Below, in pieces: positions 6,012-10,041 of a stretch of DNA of 10,041 bases (its first letter is position 1; every line of letters starts with the position of its first letter). The DNA is from Actinomycetota bacterium. GTDB lineage: Bacteria > Actinomycetota > Thermoleophilia > Miltoncostaeales > Miltoncostaeaceae. The notes under the pieces were generated by a model. That model was given only the letters and a program-made list of their open reading frames with translations. It made no database searches and was not told the origin of the DNA. The position numbers were made by a program, and so were the translations under genes. The stretch lies in the NCBI GenBank assembly GCA_947475125.1, contig CANJMX010000046.1, positions 1 through 10,041 of the forward strand. The letters run 5' to 3'.

Positions 6012-7294
6012 GAGGGAACTGCGGGGCTGGTGTCGGCAGCACCCGTGGCGAGAAGGGTCACGGCCCTGTCCATGGTGCGCTGCGCCGCCCCGATGTCGGG
6101 GTCGTTGATGAGGAATGCAAATGCGTAACGCTCTCCCGAGGTGCTGGTGACCGTGCCCGCCAGCGAGGCAACGCCATCGATGTAGCCGGTCTTCGCCCGG
6201 ATACGGTTTCGCACCGCTGGATCGCGCAGACGATGGATGAGAGTGCCCTCGCCGCCGTGCGCCAGCGATCTGATGAGCGCATCGCCCCACTCCGGCTGAG
6301 TGGTGGCCAGCCCGAGCATGGTGACGAGCGTGGAAGCCGAGAGGCGGTTCGCATGCGACAGCCCGGAGCCGTCCACCAGGTCGTCCTCTGGGGCCAGCGC
6401 GCCGTGTTCGCGCAGAATCTTCTCGGCCTGAGCCGTACCCGCCGCCGTGGTGCCATGCCCGGCCCCATACGCGCCCACATCCTTGGTGAGGGTCTCGGCA
6501 GCGAAGTTATTGCTGGCCGGGTTCATGAAGCCGAGAACGGCCGACAGCGGCTTCGACTTGACCTCACCGAGGATGTCTCCACCCGGAGCATTGTCGCCCT
6601 CCCGGATCGTGCCGTGCACGGTGACCCCGACGTGGCGGAGTGCGGTGACGAGCCGCTGGCCAGCGGCGATGGCAGGGATCGAGACGTTGTGTGCCTCGTC
6701 TTTGCCCGCGCGCCCCTGATTGGTGGCGATTGCCGACAGGGGGCCGCACTCCCACACATAGTCGCTGCGCCACTGCGGACCGGTGCGGCGCGAGTCAAAC
6801 AGCGACTCGTCCACGATGATGCCGCCCGAGATGGAGGTGGTTCCCGACTTCCTGATGTTGGACGCCAGACGCTCAATCGGCGTCCCGACGCCATCGAGGT
6901 AGCCGCGGGAGAACGCGCGTGTGGACAGCAGCGGATCACCGGCCCCGATGAGATACGCCGGGCCCTGCACAACCCCGCCGACCGGCGCCTTCCCCTCTAC
7001 CCGCGTGGTGAACTGGAAGTCGGGCCCCACCGTCAGCAGCGCGGAGGCGCTCGTGATGATCTTCATCGTCGATGCCGGTGCGAACGACTCGTCTGCATTG
7101 ACGGCCGCGACGGCAACGGGGCCGGACGCGTCGAGCCGCGTCACCAGGGCGCTGATGCCCGGGTGCGTGCGCGCGAACGCCTGGACGGTGCCATCGACCG
7201 GATTGGCCGTGGCAATGGCAGGTATGGCCACGGTGAGTGCCGCCAGCGCAAGGAGGGCGATGCGATGCGGCCATGGGCGGTGGGCAGAGGTCAC
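6008..7294 (-). CDS. dacB: D-alanyl-D-alanine carboxypeptidase/endopeptidase, PBP4 (DacB) family
   Basis: This exported class C penicillin-binding protein trims or cuts peptidoglycan peptides. From the GTG at 7294 it is 428 residues. Residues 1-30 form a signal peptide (basic HRPWPHR, hydrophobic core, ATA cleavage region). The three active-site motifs are in order: Ser75-Thr-Met-Lys78 (SxxK), Ser261-Asn-Asn263 (SxN) and Lys368-Thr-Gly370 (KTG). The large insertion between the first two and the DGSGLS (308-313) block are typical of PBP4. A longer reading from a GTG at 7354 is possible and has a G-rich run before it, but it adds 20 residues before the signal peptide. That start also lies inside a long stem-loop that follows the upstream gene's stop, so I prefer 7294. 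No clear Shine-Dalgarno precedes 7294. The gene converges on ligA with a 4-nt overlap. Confidence 0.93.
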   Translation of the reverse strand: MTSAHRPWPHRIALLALAALTVAIPAIATANPVDGTVQAFARTHPGISALVTRLDASGPVAVAAVNADESFAPASTMKIITSASALLTVGPDFQFTTRVEGKAPVGGVVQGPAYLIGAGDPLLSTRAFSRGYLDGVGTPIERLASNIRKSGTTSISGGIIVDESLFDSRRTGPQWRSDYVWECGPLSAIATNQGRAGKDEAHNVSIPAIAAGQRLVTALRHVGVTVHGTIREGDNAPGGDILGEVKSKPLSAVLGFMNPASNNFAAETLTKDVGAYGAGHGTTAAGTAQAEKILREHGALAPEDDLVDGSGLSHANRLSASTLVTMLGLATTQPEWGDALIRSLAHGGEGTLIHRLRDPAVRNRIRAKTGYIDGVASLAGTVTSTSGERYAFAFLINDPDIGAAQRTMDRAVTLLATGAADTSPAVPS

Positions 7295-7338
7295 GATGGG
7301 GAGGGAGGCTAGCGCCGTGCCCGGGGCATCCCGTCCCG

Positions 7339-7387
7339 CCGGGGTCTGCGGCACCGCCCCCCTGGTGGGCGGTGCAGCAGACCCCGG
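7339..7387 (-). terminator. Long GC-rich stem-loop after the small HTH gene (terminator or processing site)
   Basis: Positions 7339-7359 pair with 7367-7387 over 21 bp with a single mismatch (7350/7376), leaving a 7-nt loop. It begins 1 nt after the minus-strand stop of the 63-residue gene. Neither side has a T-run. It is therefore not a textbook intrinsic terminator, though GC-rich stems without U-tracts occur as terminators in high-GC Gram-positives. It could alternatively stabilise the upstream message or attenuate dacB. The stem contains the GTG at 7354 that would be the longer dacB start. Confidence 0.65.
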
Positions 7388-7388
7388 G

Positions 7389-7580
7389 TCAGGCCACGAG
7401 CGCCTCGGCGGCCTCCTCTGGAAAGCGGTGCCCGGTCTCCAGAAGGCTCGTGACGACCAAGGTTTTGTCCACGCGTCCCTGATAGATGGGAATCGACTGC
7501 AGAAGGCAGTACCGCACGAGGCGGTCTGTGCGCATGCCGATTACTTCGGCGAGCTCATCCGGGGTCAGGTGATTTGCCAC
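7389..7580 (-). CDS. Small putative helix-turn-helix protein (63 aa)
   Basis: I chose the GTG at 7580 because AGGGAGGA (minus strand, 7585-7592) lies at ideal Shine-Dalgarno distance. A longer frame to 7634 would add an arginine-rich segment with no translation signal and would run through a hairpin. The 63-residue product begins MANHLTPDELAEVIGM, then TDRLVRYCLLQSIPIYQGRVDKTLV and a helical, acidic end. LTPDELAEVIGMRTDRLVRYC resembles a helix-turn-helix of excisionase/MerR-like or sigma region 4-like proteins, followed by a short strand pair (IPIYQGRVDKTLV). There is no signal peptide or membrane segment. It is probably a small DNA-binding regulator or nucleoid-associated protein. Its place upstream of dacB on the same strand may reflect co-transcription, but a strong stem-loop lies between them. 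The function is inferred only from the fold pattern. Confidence 0.72.
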   Translation of the reverse strand: MANHLTPDELAEVIGMRTDRLVRYCLLQSIPIYQGRVDKTLVVTSLLETGHRFPEEAAEALVA

Positions 7581-7610
7581 TCGATCCTCCCTGGTGATGG
7601 AAATATCCCG

Positions 7611-7649
7611 AAAACGACAACGACCCGCGGCCAAGTGGCCTGCGGGTCG
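7611..7649 (-). terminator. Minus-strand intrinsic-terminator-like hairpin in the leader region
   Basis: Positions 7621-7632 pair with 7637-7649 over 12 bp with a single bulged base at 7641 and a 4-nt loop (ACTT on the minus strand). On the minus strand the stem is followed at once by TTGTCGTTTT (7620-7611), seven T in ten bases, which resembles an intrinsic terminator. No plus-strand T-run is present. The nearest minus-strand gene upstream ends at 8344, beyond the plus-strand tRNA and CoA-binding gene. The hairpin could be an attenuator in the leader of the small HTH gene, or the end of an unannotated small RNA. Confidence 0.6.
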
Positions 7650-7788
7650 CTCACTGCAGCGCGCGTGGAGATGGGCGGGTCACCGTCCGATCACCTCGCG
7701 CGCGTCCATATCGAGACGCTACGCCCATCACCGGATGCAGGCCACGACCTGGCCCTGATGGGCACCTCGAAATGCACGCATGATGGGC

Positions 7789-7794
7789 TACTAT
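7789..7794 (+). promoter_or_regulatory. Candidate -10 element for the tRNA-Pro gene
   Basis: TACTAT fits the sigma-70-type -10 pattern TANNNT and would start transcription near 7801, about 9 nt before the mature tRNA 5' end, a typical distance. A clear -35 is not visible; TCGAAA at 7768-7773 is a weak candidate at 15 nt spacing. Confidence 0.4.
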
Positions 7795-7809
7795 CCGCGG
7801 GCTTCACCT

Positions 7810-7883
7810 CGGGGTGTGGCGCAGCTTGGTAGCGCGCTCCGTTCGGGACGGAGAGGCCCCCGGTTCAAATCCGGGCACCCCGA
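7810..7883 (+). tRNA. tRNA-Pro, anticodon CGG
   Basis: The sequence folds into a complete 74-nt cloverleaf. The acceptor stem is CGGGGTG (7810-7816) with CACCCCG (7876-7882) and discriminator A7883. The D arm has GGCGCAGCTTGGTAGCGCG. The anticodon stem CTCCG/CGGAG encloses loop TTCGGGA, giving anticodon CGG for proline codon CCG. The T arm is CCCGG TTCAAAT CCGGG. The 3' CCA is not encoded and must be added by CCA-adding enzyme. A candidate -10 lies just upstream, and no terminator is seen between the tRNA and the CoA-binding-protein gene 35 nt downstream. Confidence 0.97.
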
Positions 7884-7918
7884 TGAAGCGGATCTCGGTG
7901 CACGACGGGAGGAATGTG

Positions 7919-8347
7919 ATGGGGCCCGATTCGACTCCGGCCGAGATTCTCGGCCAGACCTGTGTCATCGCCATGATCGGCGCGTCGCCAGATCCCGCGA
8001 AGCCCTCGTACGGCGTGATGGAGTACCTGCTCGCGCAGGGGTACCGTGTCATCCCCGTACGGCCGGGCGGCGGCGAGGTGCTGGGCCAGCCGGTGGTGGG
8101 CTCGCTGGCAGAGATCGATGGTCCCATCCACATGGTGGACGTCTTCCGCAATTCAGACGCCGCCCCCGGCATCGCCGAGGAGGCCGTGGCGGTCGGTGCA
8201 CAGGCCCTGTGGCTGCAGCCGGGTTGCATCAGCGATGAGGCCGGGGCTATCGCCCGTGGTGCGGGCCTCGCCTTTGTCCAGGACGTGTGTACCCGCCAGG
8301 TACACCGCGATCAGGGCATCGGGCCAATCGGCCCGCCCATCTCCTAG
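7919..8347 (+). CDS. CoA-binding domain protein (YccU-like)
   Basis: This 142-residue protein is a stand-alone CoA-binding (Rossmann-like) domain of the type found in succinyl-CoA synthetase alpha and in small proteins such as YccU. The glycine-rich VIAMIGASPDPAKPSYGVMEYLLAQGYRVIPV (about 16-47) is the nucleotide/CoA-binding loop. VDVFRNSDAAP (73-83), ALWLQPGCISDEA (96-108) and VQDVC (120-124) match later family blocks. The exact ligand and role of such small proteins are not settled. I chose ATG 7919, 6 nt after GGAGG (7908-7912). An ATG at 7883 is in frame but coincides with the last base of the tRNA and adds residues outside the fold; a GTG at 7916 is also possible. The message may be made from the tRNA promoter and released when the tRNA 3' end is processed. 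The stop overlaps that of the convergent NifU-like gene. Confidence 0.9.
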   Translation: MGPDSTPAEILGQTCVIAMIGASPDPAKPSYGVMEYLLAQGYRVIPVRPGGGEVLGQPVVGSLAEIDGPIHMVDVFRNSDAAPGIAEEAVAVGAQALWLQPGCISDEAGAIARGAGLAFVQDVCTRQVHRDQGIGPIGPPIS

Positions 8348-8580
8348 ACGGTGATAACGCCTTCAACCTCGGGGATCTCGCGGCGGAGCTCCGCCTCGAT
8401 GCCGAGGGTGAGAGTGGCCGTCGACATGGGGCATCCGCCGCACGCGCCGAGCATCTGCAGGTGGACGAACCCCTCGTCGTCAAAATCCATCAGCTCGACG
8501 TCGCCACCATCTGCATGGAGTGCAGGGCGGATCCGCTCAAGGACGTCTTCGATGCGGGTGAGTGTCTCAACCGTCGACAT
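8344..8580 (-). CDS. NifU C-terminal-type Fe-S cluster scaffold protein
   Basis: This 78-residue protein corresponds to the C-terminal domain of NifU, found alone as NfuA/Nfu-like scaffold proteins that assemble or carry iron-sulfur clusters to target enzymes. RIRPALHADGGDVELMDFDDEGFVHLQMLGACGGCPMS is the diagnostic stretch, with the cluster-binding pair Cys47-Gly-Gly-Cys50. The terminal EVEGVITV is also typical. The length fits a single-domain form without an A-type N-terminal domain. The ATG at 8580 has AGGAGA at about 8586-8591 on the minus strand as ribosome binding site. It diverges from the nitrilase-family gene across a 59-bp gap, which must hold both promoters. The nearby methyltransferase carries a predicted 4Fe-4S site and could be a client, but this is speculation. 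Confidence 0.94.
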   Translation of the reverse strand: MSTVETLTRIEDVLERIRPALHADGGDVELMDFDDEGFVHLQMLGACGGCPMSTATLTLGIEAELRREIPEVEGVITV

Positions 8581-8639
8581 CTCGTCTCCTGCTGGTCATG
8601 GGTGGGCGTTCGGGGCCATGGTAGCGCGGGGCTCTGTTG

Positions 8640-9449
8640 ATGCCCGCTGAACCGCTGCGTGCCGCCGTGGTACAGGTGCTGTCGGATTCCGATTCCGCGG
8701 CCAACATTGCCCGGACGGCGGATCTCGTGGATGCTGCGGCCGCATCCGGTGCCCGGCTCATTGTGCTGCCCGAGAAGTGGAACTGGTGGGGGCCGACGTC
8801 GGCCACGGCCAGCGGTGCCGAGCCCCTCGACGGCCCGTCGCTCACGGCCGCCCGGGGATGGGCCCGTGACCTCGGCGTGGCCATCATTGCCGGCAGTGTG
8901 CTGGAGGCCGTGGGTGACGGGTCGCGCGCCTTCAACACAAGCGTGCTCATCGGCGCAGGTGGCAACGACCTCGCCGTGTATCGCAAGATCCACCTGTTTG
9001 ACGTGACCGTGGACGGCCACGAGTACCGTGAGTCGGCTGCCACAGACGCCGGTGACCGGGCGGTGACCGGCGACGCACTGGGTCTTCGTATCGGCATGTC
9101 GGTCTGTTACGACCTGCGCTTTCCTGAGCTGTACCGCGCCCATTCGGCTGCCGGAGCCACTGCGCTCTGCGTGCCCGCCAATTTCACCCCGGCCACCGGT
9201 GAGGCCCACTGGGAGTTGCTGCTGCGTGCCCGCGCGGTTGAGAATCAATGCTTTGTTCTCGCCGCGGGGCAGCAGGGCATTCACGCCACCGGCGAGGGTG
9301 CCTGGGGCCACTCGATGATCGTGGACCCATGGGGCCGCGTGCTGGCCGAAGTACCGGAGGGGGAGGGATTCGCAGCGGCGGATCTTGACCTTGATGTGCA
9401 GTCGGTCATCCGCGCATCGCTGCCCGCGCTCGCGCACAGGCGGCTGTGA
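8640..9449 (+). CDS. Nitrilase-superfamily amidohydrolase (Nit1/omega-amidase-like)
   Basis: This 269-residue protein is a carbon-nitrogen hydrolase that cleaves amide or nitrile C-N bonds through a cysteine thioester. The catalytic triad is visible: Glu45 in IVLPEKWNW, Lys116 in YRKIHLFDV and Cys156 in SVCYDLRFPELYR. The blocks FNTSVLIG, VPANFTPATGEAHWELLLRARAVENQCFVLAAGQ and GHSMIVDPWG are typical of the Nit1/Nit2 branch. That branch includes deaminated-glutathione amidase and omega-amidase, which repair or recycle metabolites. Precise substrate is not readable. A TTG at 8637 precedes the ATG at 8640; I prefer the ATG. No strong Shine-Dalgarno is seen, so a short or absent leader is possible. 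The stop overlaps the next gene's start by one base (TGATG). Confidence 0.93.
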   Translation: MPAEPLRAAVVQVLSDSDSAANIARTADLVDAAAASGARLIVLPEKWNWWGPTSATASGAEPLDGPSLTAARGWARDLGVAIIAGSVLEAVGDGSRAFNTSVLIGAGGNDLAVYRKIHLFDVTVDGHEYRESAATDAGDRAVTGDALGLRIGMSVCYDLRFPELYRAHSAAGATALCVPANFTPATGEAHWELLLRARAVENQCFVLAAGQQGIHATGEGAWGHSMIVDPWGRVLAEVPEGEGFAAADLDLDVQSVIRASLPALAHRRL

Positions 9450-10041
9450 TGGACCAGCCCACGAAGAAGGAACGGCCGAAGTACGGCGATGAGATTGAGG
9501 TGACGGTGGGCGATCTGGCCTTCGGGGGCCGGGGCGTCGCCCGTGCTGACGGCTTCGTGGTGTTCGCACCCGACACGGCGCCGGGTGACGTGGCACTGGT
9601 GCGTCTTCGCAAAGTGCGCCGCCGGTTCGCTGAGGCGGATCTGGTTGAGGTGCTCACACCTGGCCCGGGGCGCGTGCCAGTGGAGTGCCCGTTCGTACCC
9701 GACTGCGGGGGATGCCGCCTGCAGCATGTGCAGTACGACGAGGTGCTCGAGGCCAAGCGCCAACAGGTGATTGAGCATCTGGCCCGGATTGGTGGCCTCA
9801 CTGATGTGAACGTGCTTGAGGCCGACCCGGCCATCGAGCGATTCGGCTACCGCAACAAGATGGAGTACTCGGCGACGCCGGGGCCTGATGGCGAGCTGGT
9901 GCTGGGGTTCCATCGTCGCGGGCGCTGGGACGAGGTTGTGGACATCAACCCGTGCATGCTCGCCACCGCGGCGGGAAACGTCGCACGCGAGGCTGTGCGC
10001 GCATGGGCCGTGGATTGCAGAATCCCGCCGTACAGCCAGCG
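9449..10041 (+). CDS. TRAM-domain RNA m5U methyltransferase, RlmD/TrmA family (partial, 3' end outside window)
   Basis: The frame from ATG 9449 stays open to the window end, giving the first 197 residues. Residues about 12-70 form a TRAM RNA-binding domain (GDEIEVTVGDLAFGGRGVAR). Cys80, Cys86 and Cys89 (Cx5CGGC) plus Cys169 in VDINPCML match the four ligands of the 4Fe-4S cluster known in RumA/RlmD. The FGYRNKMEYS block (132-141) is typical of the family. Known members methylate uridine C5 in 23S rRNA or tRNA using S-adenosylmethionine. The SAM-binding fold and catalytic cysteine lie beyond the window. The start overlaps the nitrilase stop by one base, so the two genes are likely co-translated. 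Whether the target is rRNA or tRNA cannot be told from this part. Confidence 0.93.
   Translation, partial: MDQPTKKERPKYGDEIEVTVGDLAFGGRGVARADGFVVFAPDTAPGDVALVRLRKVRRRFAEADLVEVLTPGPGRVPVECPFVPDCGGCRLQHVQYDEVLEAKRQQVIEHLARIGGLTDVNVLEADPAIERFGYRNKMEYSATPGPDGELVLGFHRRGRWDEVVDINPCMLATAAGNVAREAVRAWAVDCRIPPYSQ

Noticed and set aside
6233..7312. A 359-codon plus-strand open frame opposite the dacB-like gene
   Set aside because: The minus strand encodes all three penicillin-binding-protein motifs and a signal peptide. The plus-strand product is charged and unrecognisable, a shadow frame.
7883..7918. ATG at the tRNA discriminator base as start of the CoA-binding protein
   Set aside because: It would begin within the mature tRNA and lacks a ribosome binding site. 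GGGAGGA before 7919 supports the downstream start.

Overview
The window is about 10 kb of GC-rich bacterial chromosome. It looks like a core-genome region of a high-GC Gram-positive bacterium. The evidence is the rpoA-rplQ-(secreted protein)-truA order, frequent GTG starts, 1-4 nt stop/start overlaps, few spaces between genes and a tRNA gene without an encoded CCA. I infer Actinomycetota, possibly a deep class such as Thermoleophilia. That placement rests on impression, not on a search.

Layout. At 1-2095 (+) are the C-terminal end of RNA polymerase alpha (rpoA), ribosomal protein L17 (rplQ), an unrecognised exported protein whose start overlaps the rplQ stop, and tRNA pseudouridine synthase truA. 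Positions 2096-2498 hold no gene. This gap contains two nearly identical 132-bp repeat units 175 bp apart and a third, degraded fragment that ends just before the next gene. Each full unit can fold into a long stem. At 2499-6011 (+) lies a compact operon of surE, a HAD-family phosphatase and NAD+-dependent DNA ligase ligA.

At 6008-7580 (-) are a PBP4/DacB-type D-Ala-D-Ala carboxypeptidase and, upstream of it, a 63-residue protein with a putative helix-turn-helix. A long GC-rich stem-loop separates the two. A second minus-strand hairpin, followed by a T-rich run, lies upstream of the small gene. At 7810-8347 (+) are tRNA-Pro(CGG) and, 35 nt later, a CoA-binding-domain protein. At 8344-8580 (-) is a NifU C-terminal-type Fe-S scaffold protein. 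At 8640-10041 (+) are a nitrilase-family amidohydrolase and the first 197 residues of a TRAM-domain 23S rRNA/tRNA m5U methyltransferase, cut by the window edge.

Most genes are housekeeping: transcription, translation, RNA modification, DNA replication and repair, nucleotide and metabolite clean-up, cell-wall editing and Fe-S assembly. The unusual material is in the non-coding parts and the small genes. It comprises the structured tandem repeat, the orphan minus-strand terminator, the stem-loop between the HTH gene and dacB, the exported protein embedded in the ribosomal operon, and two convergent gene pairs whose stop codons share one CTAG. I see no defence system, CRISPR array, prophage or insertion sequence.
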